From: Nitrosopumilaceae archaeon
GTDB lineage: Archaea; Thermoproteota; Nitrososphaeria; Nitrososphaerales; Nitrosopumilaceae
Direction of reading: 5' to 3'
NCBI GenBank assembly: GCA_028279545.1
Contig: JANQNN010000051.1
Coordinates: forward strand, 1-55,222
Length of the DNA: 55,222 nt
Translations under genes and position numbers: made by a program
Shown: piece after piece, positions 16,879-25,842 of the stretch
How the letters are laid out: every line of letters starts with the position of its first letter
Position numbering within the stretch: position 1 is the first letter of the stretch
The notes under the pieces: model-generated
The model's database searches: none
What the model saw: the letters and a program-made list of their open reading frames with translations, nothing else
Told to the model about the DNA's origin: nothing

Positions 16879-18588
16879 ATGGCAACAAATTTGAAAAATA
16901 AATTGGAAATGACCGGTGCTAAGGCACTGATGACAGCATTGGAAAAAGAAGGAGTAAAAGAAGTCTTTGGCCTACCGGGAGGTGCAAATCTTCCAATGTA
17001 TGATGAATTTGCTAGATGTGATATTAGACATATTTTGACAAGACATGAACAATCAGCAGCCCATATGGCTGATGGTTTTGGAAGAGTAAGCAGAAAACCA
17101 GGGGTTTGTTTTGCAACATCTGGACCTGGTGCAACAAACATTTTGACAGGAATTGCAACAGCTCAGGCAGATTCTGCGCCAATGATTGCAGTTACAGGGC
17201 AAGTTCCAGTAGAAATGATTGGAAAAGACGCATTTCAAGAGAGTGATATTATTGGAATGGCAAATCCTGTAGTAAAGTATGCTTTCCAACCAAGAAATGC
17301 AATTGAAGTACCAGAAGTAGTAAGAAAGGGATTTTACATTGCAGAGACTGGAAGACCTGGTCCTGTTTTAATTGATATCCCAAAGGATGTTCAGACAAAC
17401 AAAGCTGAGATGTCTTTTCCAGAAGAATTTAAAATTAAAGGTTATCATCCATGGACAGATCCTGATATTATTCACGTTGAAAAAGCAATTGAAATGATTC
17501 TAAATGCAGAAAAACCTGTTATCCTAGCAGGTGGTGGAACTATAATTTCATCAGCATTTGCAGAATTACAATCAATTGCAGAATTACTAATGGTTCCTGT
17601 AGTAACCACCTTTAAGGGAAAAGGTGCATTTCCTGAAAACCATCCGTTGTCCTTAGGACCAATTGGAATGCATGGGCATGCAGAAGCAAATAAGATAATG
17701 ACTGAAGCTGATTGTGTTTTGGCAATTGGTACTAGATTTTCAGACAGGTCAGTTGGAACATTTGAGACCTTTGAAAAACGACTAAAAATAATTCACATGG
17801 ATGTAGACCCAGCTGAAATTGGAAAGAATCAAACAACAAGTGTTGCAGTAGTTGGTGATGTTCGAGCATCACTTCGAATTATGGTAAAACTAATGATGCA
17901 AAAGACACTTAAAAAAACTGAGGACACTCCTTGGTTTAAACATGTAAAAGAAACAAAAGACTATTGGAGAGAAAACTTGAAGTTACATCCAGGAGAAATG
18001 GGTGCAGCAAAAATTCTTCGCAAGCTAAGAGAATTACTTCCTCATCAATCCATAGTAACTACAGAAGTAGGGCAACATCAAATGTGGGCATCATTATTCT
18101 TTGATGTCATTCAACCTGGAACTTTCTTTAGCTCTACTGGACTTGGAACAATGGGATGGGGATTTCCTGCAGCCATTGGTGCAAAAGTAGCAAAACCCGA
18201 TGTTCATGTAGTAGATATTGCAGGTGATGGTAGCTTTAGTATGACAGAAAATTCTCTTGCTACTGCAGTTTTAGAAGATATTCCTGTGATTGTGTTTGTC
18301 TTAAATAATTCATCATTGGGAATGGTTGCTCAATGGCAAAGAACGTTTTATGGAAGACGAATGATAGGAGTTGAGCAAGGAAAATGTCCTGACTATGTAA
18401 AATTAGCAGAATCATATGGTGCGCAAGGAATTCGTGCCCAATCAATGGATGAACTAGATAGGGCAATAAAGACGGCCTTGAGCAGTGATGTAGCAACTGT
18501 AATTGATATTCCAATAGATCCTGAGGAAGATGTTTTACCCTTTGTTGCACCAGGAACTTCTCTTGAAGATATGGTGCTTCCTTCTTAG
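16879..18588 (+). CDS. ilvB: Acetolactate synthase large (catalytic) subunit
   Basis: A 569-residue thiamine-diphosphate enzyme, the first common step of valine, leucine and isoleucine synthesis. The TPP/substrate Glu lies in LTRHEQSAAHMADGFGR near residue 58, the FAD-type central domain follows (about 190-330), and the TPP/Mg motif GDGSFSMTENSLATAVLEDIP is near 455. Length and motifs are normal. The ATG at 16879 gives the usual N-terminus. It is followed by ilvN with no gap, then leuA, in one operon. Confidence 0.96.
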   Translation: MATNLKNKLEMTGAKALMTALEKEGVKEVFGLPGGANLPMYDEFARCDIRHILTRHEQSAAHMADGFGRVSRKPGVCFATSGPGATNILTGIATAQADSAPMIAVTGQVPVEMIGKDAFQESDIIGMANPVVKYAFQPRNAIEVPEVVRKGFYIAETGRPGPVLIDIPKDVQTNKAEMSFPEEFKIKGYHPWTDPDIIHVEKAIEMILNAEKPVILAGGGTIISSAFAELQSIAELLMVPVVTTFKGKGAFPENHPLSLGPIGMHGHAEANKIMTEADCVLAIGTRFSDRSVGTFETFEKRLKIIHMDVDPAEIGKNQTTSVAVVGDVRASLRIMVKLMMQKTLKKTEDTPWFKHVKETKDYWRENLKLHPGEMGAAKILRKLRELLPHQSIVTTEVGQHQMWASLFFDVIQPGTFFSSTGLGTMGWGFPAAIGAKVAKPDVHVVDIAGDGSFSMTENSLATAVLEDIPVIVFVLNNSSLGMVAQWQRTFYGRRMIGVEQGKCPDYVKLAESYGAQGIRAQSMDELDRAIKTALSSDVATVIDIPIDPEEDVLPFVAPGTSLEDMVLPS

Positions 18589-18597
18589 GTGAATTTT

Positions 18598-19080
18598 ATG
18601 TGGGCAATTCTTTCTTTGTTGGTTGAAAACAAACCTGGAATCTTGTTTAAGGTAACTCATCTTTTTAGATCAAGGAACTTTAACATTGATAGTATCTCAG
18701 TAGGAGTCACTGAAAATCCAGAATATTCGAGAATGACAATCACTACTTTAGGAAACGAAAAAAAGGTGGCACAAATCGTAAAACAATTAGATAAAATGAT
18801 TGACACAATTGAGGTAAAACACTTAGATGAACATAAAACAGTATATAGAGAATTGAGCATTTTTAAGATAAAACTAAGTAATGCAAGTGATAGTATGGAA
18901 ATAAACAAGTTGGCAAATGCATATGGAGGAAAAGTACATGATGTTAAAAAAAACTCTATAATGGTTGAATTAACAGCAACACCTGATCAAATTGAGGCCT
19001 TTAAGGAATTAGCTGAACCATTTGGAATAATTGATGTTGCAAGAACTGGTGTTGCTGCTTTGCAGAGGAGTGGGGTATGA
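18598..19080 (+). CDS. ilvN: Acetolactate synthase small (regulatory) subunit
   Basis: A 160-residue regulatory subunit. An ACT domain at the N-terminus (ILSLLVENKPGILFKVTHLF, then RNFNIDSISVG) binds valine for feedback inhibition, and a second ACT-like half follows. The ATG at 18598 is preferred over the in-frame GTG at 18589 since it gives the family's usual start. Its stop overlaps the leuA start as ATGA. Confidence 0.95.
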   Translation: MWAILSLLVENKPGILFKVTHLFRSRNFNIDSISVGVTENPEYSRMTITTLGNEKKVAQIVKQLDKMIDTIEVKHLDEHKTVYRELSIFKIKLSNASDSMEINKLANAYGGKVHDVKKNSIMVELTATPDQIEAFKELAEPFGIIDVARTGVAALQRSGV

Positions 19081-20594
19081 GAATACGAGTCTTTGATACA
19101 ACTCTACGAGATGGAGAGCAAACTCCAGGAATCTCCTTGTCTCCTGATCAAAAACTTTCCATTGCAAAAAAATTAGATGAATTAGGAGTTGATGCAATTG
19201 AGGCAGGATTTCCAATAATATCTGAAGGTGAACTAAAAGCAGTAAAGATGATTACAAGTGAAGGATTGTCTTGTGAAGTTTGTGGGTTAACTAGAACACA
19301 CAAAAAAGATATCGATGCTGCAGTTGATGGCGGATTAAACTACATTCACACCTTTATTGCAACTTCTGATATTCATTTAGAACACAAGCTCAAAATGACA
19401 AGAGAGCAAGCACTTGCAAAGGCAATAGAGGCAGTAGAATATGGAAAATCAAGAGGTCTTCAAGTAGAATTTTCTGCAGAAGACGCAACAAGAACTGATA
19501 GAGAATTTCTAAAACAGGTATTTAGAGAAGTAGCAAACGCAGGAGCAGACCGAATTGATATTCCTGATACTGTAGGATATGCAACACCTGAATACATTTC
19601 AGAGATTACAAAAGATGCAATTGAGGCAACAAAACTTCCTGTTAGTCTTCATTGCCATAATGATTTTGGATTGGCAGTAGCAAATGCATTGTCTGGAATC
19701 AGAGCAGGAGCTCAATGCGCTCATGTCACAATAAATGGAATAGGAGAGCGTGCAGGAAATGCATCCTTAGAAGAATTTACAATGGGATTACAATGCTTAC
19801 AGTGGGACCAAAAATATGAGACTGGAATAAAGCCTGAATTAATTTATGAGACATCACGATTTGTCTCAAAAATTGTTGGAATTCAAGTTCAACCAAACAA
19901 GGCAATAGTTGGCGATAATGCATTTGGTCATGAATCAGGCATTCATACACACGGAGTGCTAAACAATCCCTTAACCTATGAACCCATTAGTCCTGAGCTA
20001 GTTGGAAGAAAAAGATGGCTCCAAGTAGGAAAACACGCAGGAATTCATGGAATGAATGCCATGCTTGAAGAGTATGGAATTTCTCCAACTGAGGAACAAT
20101 CAAAACAAATTCTTGACAAGGTCAAGGTTTTAGGGGATCAAGGAATCCAGGTAACTGATGTTGAATTACTTTCAATTGCCTCAGAGGTTTTAAGAGAAGC
20201 AGGAATAAAAAGAATTGTTCATCTTACAGGTTTTTCGGTTTCAACAGGAATTGGAACCATGCCTTACGCGTTTGTCAAATTAAACATTGATGGAGAAGAT
20301 TTTATTGGAACTGATTATGGTGTGGGTCCAGTTGATGCAGCATTAAATGCAATACAAAAAATTACAGGAAAAATCTCAGAGATTAAGATAAAGGATTATG
20401 GGTTGGCATCAATATCAGGTGGTTCTACTGCCTTGTGTGAGGTTACAGTTCGCCTAGAAGATGCTGATAGAAACAAAGTAACATCAAAATCTGTTGGTGA
20501 AGATATAGTTACAACCAGTGTTCAGGCAGTAATTGATGGAATAAATCGAATAATGCTAAAAAAGACCCTAAGGGAGAAGCTTGCAAATAATTAG
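19077..20594 (+). CDS. leuA: 2-isopropylmalate synthase
   Basis: A 505-residue enzyme that joins acetyl-CoA and 2-ketoisovalerate, the committed step of leucine synthesis. It has the HMGL-like barrel: DTTLRDGEQTPGISLS at the start, the metal-binding LHCHNDFGLAVAN near residue 195, and NGIGERAGNASLEE near 220. A C-terminal LeuA dimer domain (about 370-500) is present, the leucine-feedback type. Close relatives make citramalate or homocitrate; the operon (ilvB-ilvN-leuA, with leuB downstream) favours leuA. Confidence 0.88.
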   Translation: MRIRVFDTTLRDGEQTPGISLSPDQKLSIAKKLDELGVDAIEAGFPIISEGELKAVKMITSEGLSCEVCGLTRTHKKDIDAAVDGGLNYIHTFIATSDIHLEHKLKMTREQALAKAIEAVEYGKSRGLQVEFSAEDATRTDREFLKQVFREVANAGADRIDIPDTVGYATPEYISEITKDAIEATKLPVSLHCHNDFGLAVANALSGIRAGAQCAHVTINGIGERAGNASLEEFTMGLQCLQWDQKYETGIKPELIYETSRFVSKIVGIQVQPNKAIVGDNAFGHESGIHTHGVLNNPLTYEPISPELVGRKRWLQVGKHAGIHGMNAMLEEYGISPTEEQSKQILDKVKVLGDQGIQVTDVELLSIASEVLREAGIKRIVHLTGFSVSTGIGTMPYAFVKLNIDGEDFIGTDYGVGPVDAALNAIQKITGKISEIKIKDYGLASISGGSTALCEVTVRLEDADRNKVTSKSVGEDIVTTSVQAVIDGINRIMLKKTLREKLANN

Positions 20595-20655
20595 GAATAA
20601 CCCACTCATGGAAAATAAGTTAATAATTTATCTAGGAAATAATTGAGATAATCTT

Positions 20656-21096
20656 ATGACAAAAAACATTCTTGTTCCATATGATTTTACAAACTATGGG
20701 GATCTGGCATTTGAAAAGGCAGCTGAGATTGCCCAAAAATTTCAGTCTAAATTAACCTTGTTGACTGTAATTGGAGGTGATATTGATACTTCTGGTATGA
20801 ACTTGACACGTGCTCAAGAGGCACAAGATGAAGCTGAAAACAAAGCCAAAAGCGGTATGAGTCAGCTAATTGCTTCTCATCCACTAGAAAATGTAGAAAT
20901 TTCTGTAAAGATAATTCATAATCCTTCTGTAGCTGAGGCAATTCTTTCATTTGCAGATAATAACGGAATTGATTTGATTGTTATGGGTTCTCATGGAAGA
21001 TCAGGGTTTAAAAAAATAGTACTTGGAAGCGTAGCTTCAGGGGTTGTTACCAAAGCAAATTGCCCTGTGATGATAGTAAAACCCACCAAATCTTAA
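20656..21096 (+). CDS. Universal stress protein (UspA family)
   Basis: A 146-residue single-domain Usp. The N-terminus ILVPYDFTNYGDLAFEKAAEIA and the ATP-type motif GSHGRSGFKKIVLGSVASGV near residues 113-132, followed by CPVMIVKP, are diagnostic. It lies between leuA and leuB on the same strand with its own short upstream region, so it may be separately transcribed. The role is probably stress response or nucleotide binding. Confidence 0.9.
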   Translation: MTKNILVPYDFTNYGDLAFEKAAEIAQKFQSKLTLLTVIGGDIDTSGMNLTRAQEAQDEAENKAKSGMSQLIASHPLENVEISVKIIHNPSVAEAILSFADNNGIDLIVMGSHGRSGFKKIVLGSVASGVVTKANCPVMIVKPTKS

Positions 21097-21134
21097 AACT
21101 AATCATTTAAAATTCCCTAGATTGGAAACCCAAC

Positions 21135-22148
21135 ATGTACAAAATATCTCTAATTACAGGTGATGGAATTGGTCCTGAGCTTTCAGAATCTGCAGTATCT
21201 GTTCTAAATACTATCCATGATAAACTTGATTTAAAATTTGAAATAAACCAACTTCAAGCAGGAGATTTAACATTAAAAGAAACAGGACATGCACTTCCAA
21301 CTGAAACAATTAATGCAATTAAACAATCAGATGTTTGTCTTAAAGCACCAGTTGGTGAGAGTGCAGCTGATGTAATCGTAGTTTTAAGAAGAATGCTTGA
21401 TCTTTATGCAAACATTAGACCTGCAAAATCATACCCAAACATGTCAGCCTTAAGAGATGATATTGATATGGTAATTGTTAGAGAGAATACTGAGGACCTT
21501 TATACCGGAAAAGAATTTAGTTTAGGCGACTCTGCAGTTGCTTTGAGAATTATTTCAGAAAAAGCATCAAAACGAATTGCAAAGTATGCATTTGAGACTG
21601 CAAAGCAGAGAGATTCTATGAAAAAAGTAACATGTGTTCATAAATCAAATGTCATGAGAGTCACTGATGGGGTATTTGCAAAAGCTTGTTCGGATATATC
21701 AAAAGAATATCCAGACATTTCATTCGAGCAAATGTATGTTGATGCATGTGCCATGAATCTTATCCGTCAGCCACATCAATTTGATGTTATAGTTACTACG
21801 AATCTGTTTGGAGATATTTTATCAGACGAGTCATCCCAAGTAGTTGGAGGTTTGGGAATGGCACCTGCTGCAAACATTGGAGATGAATTTGCATTATTTG
21901 AGCCAGTACATGGGGCTGCATTTGATATTGCAGGCCAAAACATTGCAAATCCTTCATCATTTTTGTTATCAATAAAGATGATGTTTGATTGGCTTGGAAA
22001 AAAGAATAACGACACAAAATGTTTTGAAGTGGGAGAAAAATTAGAGGCTGTAATTTTTGATCTTGTAAAAAATGGAATAAAAACTAAAGACATTGGTGGA
22101 GATAAAACTACTACAGGATTTACTAAAGAAATTACAGATAAACTTTGA
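21135..22148 (+). CDS. leuB: Isopropylmalate/isocitrate dehydrogenase family, probably LeuB
   Basis: A 337-residue beta-decarboxylating dehydrogenase. Motifs are GDGIGPEL at the N-terminus, the substrate region VVLRRMLDLYANIRPAKSYP near residue 92, RENTEDLYTGKE, and the Mg/cofactor block with DILSDESSQVVGGLGMAPAANIG near 230-252. The LDLYANIRP form is that of isopropylmalate or homoisocitrate dehydrogenases, not isocitrate dehydrogenase. The position after leuA supports 3-isopropylmalate dehydrogenase. Confidence 0.85.
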   Translation: MYKISLITGDGIGPELSESAVSVLNTIHDKLDLKFEINQLQAGDLTLKETGHALPTETINAIKQSDVCLKAPVGESAADVIVVLRRMLDLYANIRPAKSYPNMSALRDDIDMVIVRENTEDLYTGKEFSLGDSAVALRIISEKASKRIAKYAFETAKQRDSMKKVTCVHKSNVMRVTDGVFAKACSDISKEYPDISFEQMYVDACAMNLIRQPHQFDVIVTTNLFGDILSDESSQVVGGLGMAPAANIGDEFALFEPVHGAAFDIAGQNIANPSSFLLSIKMMFDWLGKKNNDTKCFEVGEKLEAVIFDLVKNGIKTKDIGGDKTTTGFTKEITDKL

Positions 22149-22215
22149 AAATTTAGTCTCTATTAGAATAGAATCTACAAACACTCCCTCAAGGGCCATT
22201 TGATTTTGTTATTAA

Positions 22216-22356
22216 TCATGAATTTAAAATTTTAAGATTTACTGAAATTTCAAAAAAATCCAAAGTTACCTCAGGGTTAATCGTTATTGCAAATCCAACA
22301 ATTAAGCCAATTAAAAACAAAAGAACAACTAGAATAATATACCATTTTTGAATCAA
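22216..22356 (-). CDS. Small single-pass membrane protein
   Basis: A 46-residue ORF starting with TTG at 22354-22356. It has one strong membrane helix (WYIILVVLLFLIGLIVGFAI) followed by a short polar tail ending KILNS. An ATTTATTAAT element lies 15-24 bases upstream, which would make a leaderless message. The amino-acid pattern is that of a small membrane protein, not random AT-rich sequence. I know no family for it. It is convergent with leuB. Confidence 0.5.
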   Translation of the reverse strand: MIQKWYIILVVLLFLIGLIVGFAITINPEVTLDFFEISVNLKILNS

Positions 22357-22504
22357 TGATAATTTTTGAGATTAATAAATCACTTAAACATATCTTTTAT
22401 TTTGTAATAATTTCTTAAATTTACCAAAAATTTTTTTAAATTAAATCAACAAGAAAAAACAAAACGTTCGGTTAAAAGAAATTTTTAAAAATATTTTGAA
22501 ATAG

Positions 22505-22828
22505 CTAAATCCCACAACAAGTTCGCATATTTCTGACTGGGGGAGTAGGTCGATTTATCTTTCTCCCATTTATTGATTTTATTACCACTTTTTTAGATTG
22601 AAAAATAACTTCAAAATTATTTCCTTCCCCTATAGAATTTAGATAGTTTTGAATAGATTCAGTTACCTTGTTGGTTTCAATATTTTCATCATTTTCTAGG
22701 GCTGATAAGAAAAACTCTTTTTGTTTTATTACTGGAAGTGCTTGTACATCGTCTGCCACGTAAACTAACAAATCATGTTTGATTGGCAACATTTCCTTGC
22801 AATCTACACAAATCATGAATCTAAACAA
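22505..22828 (-). CDS. Hypothetical protein with Cys motifs at both ends
   Basis: A 107-residue protein. The N-terminus has CVDCKE and the C-terminus ends RTCCGI, so the two ends could jointly bind metal. The middle is alternating strands and helices with a basic patch (KKVVIKSINGRKINR). I do not recognise the family and give no function. Confidence 0.65.
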   Translation of the reverse strand: MFRFMICVDCKEMLPIKHDLLVYVADDVQALPVIKQKEFFLSALENDENIETNKVTESIQNYLNSIGEGNNFEVIFQSKKVVIKSINGRKINRPTPPVRNMRTCCGI

Positions 22829-22928
22829 GAGCGGTTCCTTATAGGTTATATGCTAATTTTGTGCGTAACTAAAAATTTTCAAATCTAAAAATCAGAAATT
22901 TATACTATCAAAATTATTAGAATATTAA

Positions 22929-23672
22929 TTGCCACAAGATGACAAAAAAGTCCTTCCAGCTGATTTTTCTTCTGATTATAGTTTACCTGGACGCTTTGAG
23001 GAAAGTAATTTTGCATACGTTGAACCTGAAATTCCAAAACAAAAACCCTCTAGTAAGGGAATTTGGATAATGGCAATATCAATTGCAATAGTTGCTTTGG
23101 GATTTTTTTCATTTTACTTTATGAATCAAGATGAGATAGATTCTAGAATTATCCAAGGTAGTCTAGTTTTAACTCCGGAAAATAAACTGGTTCGCCAATA
23201 CGATGTAGGTGAATATGGAAGCGATCATGCCCACGCAGCAATAACAATTTTTGTAAATAATGAACTAGTAAATTTTGGCCATTCGAATTTTCAATTATTG
23301 AGTAAATACATTCATTTTGAAAATCATAATCCCTATCTTATTCACAAACATGCTACTGGTGCACCATTAGAGATACTTTTCTTGTCTTTGGGAATAAAAA
23401 TCACCCCAGATTGCATAATTATTAATTATTATTCTGAAAATATCAACAAAGAGTTCTGCTCAGATAAGGACAACTCTTTGAGATTTTACATAAATGGTAA
23501 CCAGTATGATTCGAATATTTCTCAATATGAGTTTGATCACAATGACAGAATATTGATTTCTTTTGGAAAGTCTGATGCAATACCTTATCAACTAGAGTTT
23601 TTGGATTCATTGGAAATTTTTGACATTCCTAAAAAAACTCCAAATTTTCAAGGTGAGAATATTAACCTTTGA
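22929..23672 (+). CDS. Membrane-anchored His-rich protein, unknown function
   Basis: A 247-residue protein with a cytoplasmic N-terminal stretch of about 45 residues, one membrane helix (IWIMAISIAIVALGFFSFYFM), and an extracytoplasmic domain. That domain is rich in paired histidines: DHAHAA near residue 99, HFENHN near 134, and HKHATG near 143, with a further two Cys at about 163 and 177. This looks like a metal site. I recall related thaumarchaeal sequences labelled as disulfide isomerase-like, but no thioredoxin CxxC is present, so I leave the function open. TTG is the start. Confidence 0.7.
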   Translation: MPQDDKKVLPADFSSDYSLPGRFEESNFAYVEPEIPKQKPSSKGIWIMAISIAIVALGFFSFYFMNQDEIDSRIIQGSLVLTPENKLVRQYDVGEYGSDHAHAAITIFVNNELVNFGHSNFQLLSKYIHFENHNPYLIHKHATGAPLEILFLSLGIKITPDCIIINYYSENINKEFCSDKDNSLRFYINGNQYDSNISQYEFDHNDRILISFGKSDAIPYQLEFLDSLEIFDIPKKTPNFQGENINL

Positions 23673-23687
23673 TTAAAAAAATAAAAT

Positions 23688-24044
23688 CTAGTCTTTTCTT
23701 TTTTTAAGATCAGATTTTGGAGGATTAAGTGACCAAAAAAATAATGCCAATCCTATTGGTATCATTATTAGCAAAGCTGCAATTAGAGTTATGGTGTAAA
23801 AGGTTGAATCAAGTCCTGGGAAAAAAGGGCCTGGAAAGACTGCATAAAACCACAAAAACCCAATAAACACAAGTAGAATTTTATTTTTTTTGAGAATTTT
23901 TTTCCAATTCAAACGTCTTTTTTTAATATAGCATTCTTTACACCTGGTTTTATCATCAGTCATACATGAGGTACAACAACTTTTATCACAAAAATAACAT
24001 ATTCTATCTCCAAATGACGACCCACAAAAATCACATTTGTACAA
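23688..24044 (-). CDS. Zinc-ribbon membrane protein
   Basis: A 118-residue protein. The first 45 residues have a dense Cys pattern (CDFCGSSFGDRICYFCDKSCCTSC, with CKEC after), probably two zinc sites like a B-box or ribbon. Two membrane helices follow (LLVFIGFLWFYAVF and a longer one with IAALLIMIPIGLALFFW), then a basic tail. Function is unknown. Confidence 0.7.
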   Translation of the reverse strand: MYKCDFCGSSFGDRICYFCDKSCCTSCMTDDKTRCKECYIKKRRLNWKKILKKNKILLVFIGFLWFYAVFPGPFFPGLDSTFYTITLIAALLIMIPIGLALFFWSLNPPKSDLKKRKD

Positions 24045-24095
24045 TAAATTAGATCCTCGCCAAGGAATTTATCTTTTTTTTAAAAATTACCAATT

Positions 24096-24103
24096 TTTAT
24101 AAA
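24096..24103 (+). promoter_or_regulatory. TATA box for the 43-residue zinc-ribbon gene
   Basis: TTTATAAA ends 23 bases before the ATG at 24127, which is the spacing expected if transcription starts at or next to the start codon (leaderless). Confidence 0.5.
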
Positions 24104-24126
24104 TCGTTTTTACAACCATACCGTAT

Positions 24127-24258
24127 ATGGTTGATTGCTGTATCTGTAAAGTAAACAAGGCAACTCTAAAAATCACCGATGGCAACCCAAAATACAAAGG
24201 CAAACCAATATGCGCTGAATGCCAAGGTTATAGAAAACTTTTGAAAGAAACTAAGTAG
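24127..24258 (+). CDS. Small zinc-ribbon protein (43 residues)
   Basis: The ORF starts MVDCCICKVNKATLKI and has a second pair CAEC after KYKGKPI, giving a four-Cys zinc ribbon of a compact, common archaeal type. It ends with the basic RKLLKETK. The TATA box at 24096 supports it. Its stop overlaps the end of the next minus-strand gene by 8 bp. Probably binds nucleic acid or protein; function unknown. Confidence 0.65.
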   Translation: MVDCCICKVNKATLKITDGNPKYKGKPICAECQGYRKLLKETK

Positions 24259-24502
24259 GTTCTTCTTTACTCTTGTTTTTTGCAACCCATTCTTCATATT
24301 TTTGGATTAAATCATCTACATCTTCTTGATTTTCAGAGTAGGTCAGGATTACTCCAAAGGCCCCTTTTTTATCATGACCTCGTGCAAAATATCCCCAAAA
24401 AGAATCTGGAAGTTTCTGAAAATTACCTGAATCATGGGAAACTCCAATTAGGTTATTTCCTATTACCTCAGCTACTTTTTTGGCATCATCTGCTTGAATC
24501 AT
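24251..24502 (-). CDS. Hypothetical protein
   Basis: An 83-residue soluble protein with a mixed alpha/beta pattern: an N-terminal helix ADDAKKVAEVIGNNLIGVS, a strand pair with FGVILTYSENQ, and a C-terminal acidic helix. I do not recognise the family. It is upstream of nothing on its strand and its 3' end overlaps a small zinc-ribbon gene on the other strand. Confidence 0.6.
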   Translation of the reverse strand: MIQADDAKKVAEVIGNNLIGVSHDSGNFQKLPDSFWGYFARGHDKKGAFGVILTYSENQEDVDDLIQKYEEWVAKNKSKEEPT

Positions 24503-24549
24503 GCCTAATTTTGTTTTTTTCCTAATAAAAATATGATTTAAAATTAGTT

Positions 24550-25836
24550 TTATGGTTTTAATCTATCAGGATCTCTTGGATACAAAACAACCTCTCTGAC
24601 ATTATCAATTCCAATTAATGTAGTCATTAGTCTGTCAAGACCAAGGCCCCAACCCGAATGAGGAGGCATTCCCCAATCAAAGGTTTGAAGATGATCAGCA
24701 AATTGAGCAGGATCTAATCCTTGTTCTTTGAGTCTTGCTTTGAGAATTTCAGTATTATGCAATCTTGTTCCACCTGATGATAATTCAAGATAACCATACT
24801 GAAGATCAAAAGAACGAGAAAGGGTTGGGTCCTCATCTTTTTCTCTAATGTAAAATGGTTTTAATTTCATTGGCCAATCCGTAAGAAAATAAAATCCCGG
24901 ATGCTTCTCACCAATTAATCTTAAATGAGAATCAAGCAAGTCATCACCAAATTCTATTTTTTCTCCATGTTGTTTTAATTCGTCAATTACCTCATTATAC
25001 GTAATTCTCTCAAAGGGGGAAGAAGGAATTTCTATTGTGTGTCCAATTATTTCTTGTTCTTTTTTGCAATTTGTTGAAACAAACTTGTAAACTTCTAAAA
25101 TCAAAGTTTCCAAAACATCCATTACATCATTGTAATCCATAAATGCAGCTTCAATGTCTACACTTGTAAATTCACTTAGATGACGACCTGTATGAGATTT
25201 TTCTGCTCTGTAAAAATTTGAGATTTCAAAGACTCTTTCTAGTCCTATGGTCATTTGTTCTTTGTATAATTGAGGGCTTTGTGCAAGATATGCAGTTTTT
25301 CCAAAATAGTCAAGTGAAAATAAATTTGCTCCTCCTTCACTTGCACTTCCTATAATTTTTGGTGTAGTTATTTCAAAAAATTTTTTTTGAGATAAAGTAT
25401 TTCGCAAACTCGCTAGAACATAATGTCTTAGTTTGAAAATAGATGCAGTCTTTTGATTCCTCATATCAAGAGCACGATAATTCAGTCTTGTGTCAATATT
25501 ACTTTCAACTCGCCCGATTGGGTCAACTGGCAAAGGATGAATGGCTTTAGCCAGCACTTCAATCTCTTCTGCTTTTATTTCAAAATTAAAGTCTCGAGCC
25601 TTGGTTTCTTGAACTATTCCTCTTATACTTACCGTGCTCTGGCGGTTTATTTCTTCTAGGTTTTCATTTAATTCTCCTTTTACAATTACTTGAGAAATTC
25701 CCGAAACATCACGTAAAGTAATGAACGTCATTTTCCCCATTTTTCGAAGGTCTTCAATCCATCCGCCTAGAGTCACTTCGGTTCCAATCAAATCTGAAGT
25801 AAGTTCAGAGATATCATGAGTTTTTACAAATTTCAA
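24550..25836 (-). CDS. aspS: Aspartyl-tRNA synthetase, archaeal type
   Basis: A 428-residue class IIb synthetase that charges tRNA-Asp (many archaeal forms also charge tRNA-Asn). An OB-fold anticodon domain is at the N-terminus (EVTLGGWIEDLRKMGKMTFITLRD). The class II core follows with motif 2 (FEISNFYRAEKSHTGRHLSEF) and motif 3 (GWGLGLDRLMTTLIGIDNVREVVLYPRDPDRL). The protein lacks the bacterial insertion domain. It follows a KH-type gene on the same strand (6-bp gap) and is likely in its operon. Confidence 0.95.
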   Translation of the reverse strand: MKFVKTHDISELTSDLIGTEVTLGGWIEDLRKMGKMTFITLRDVSGISQVIVKGELNENLEEINRQSTVSIRGIVQETKARDFNFEIKAEEIEVLAKAIHPLPVDPIGRVESNIDTRLNYRALDMRNQKTASIFKLRHYVLASLRNTLSQKKFFEITTPKIIGSASEGGANLFSLDYFGKTAYLAQSPQLYKEQMTIGLERVFEISNFYRAEKSHTGRHLSEFTSVDIEAAFMDYNDVMDVLETLILEVYKFVSTNCKKEQEIIGHTIEIPSSPFERITYNEVIDELKQHGEKIEFGDDLLDSHLRLIGEKHPGFYFLTDWPMKLKPFYIREKDEDPTLSRSFDLQYGYLELSSGGTRLHNTEILKARLKEQGLDPAQFADHLQTFDWGMPPHSGWGLGLDRLMTTLIGIDNVREVVLYPRDPDRLKP

Positions 25837-25842
25837 CCAATT

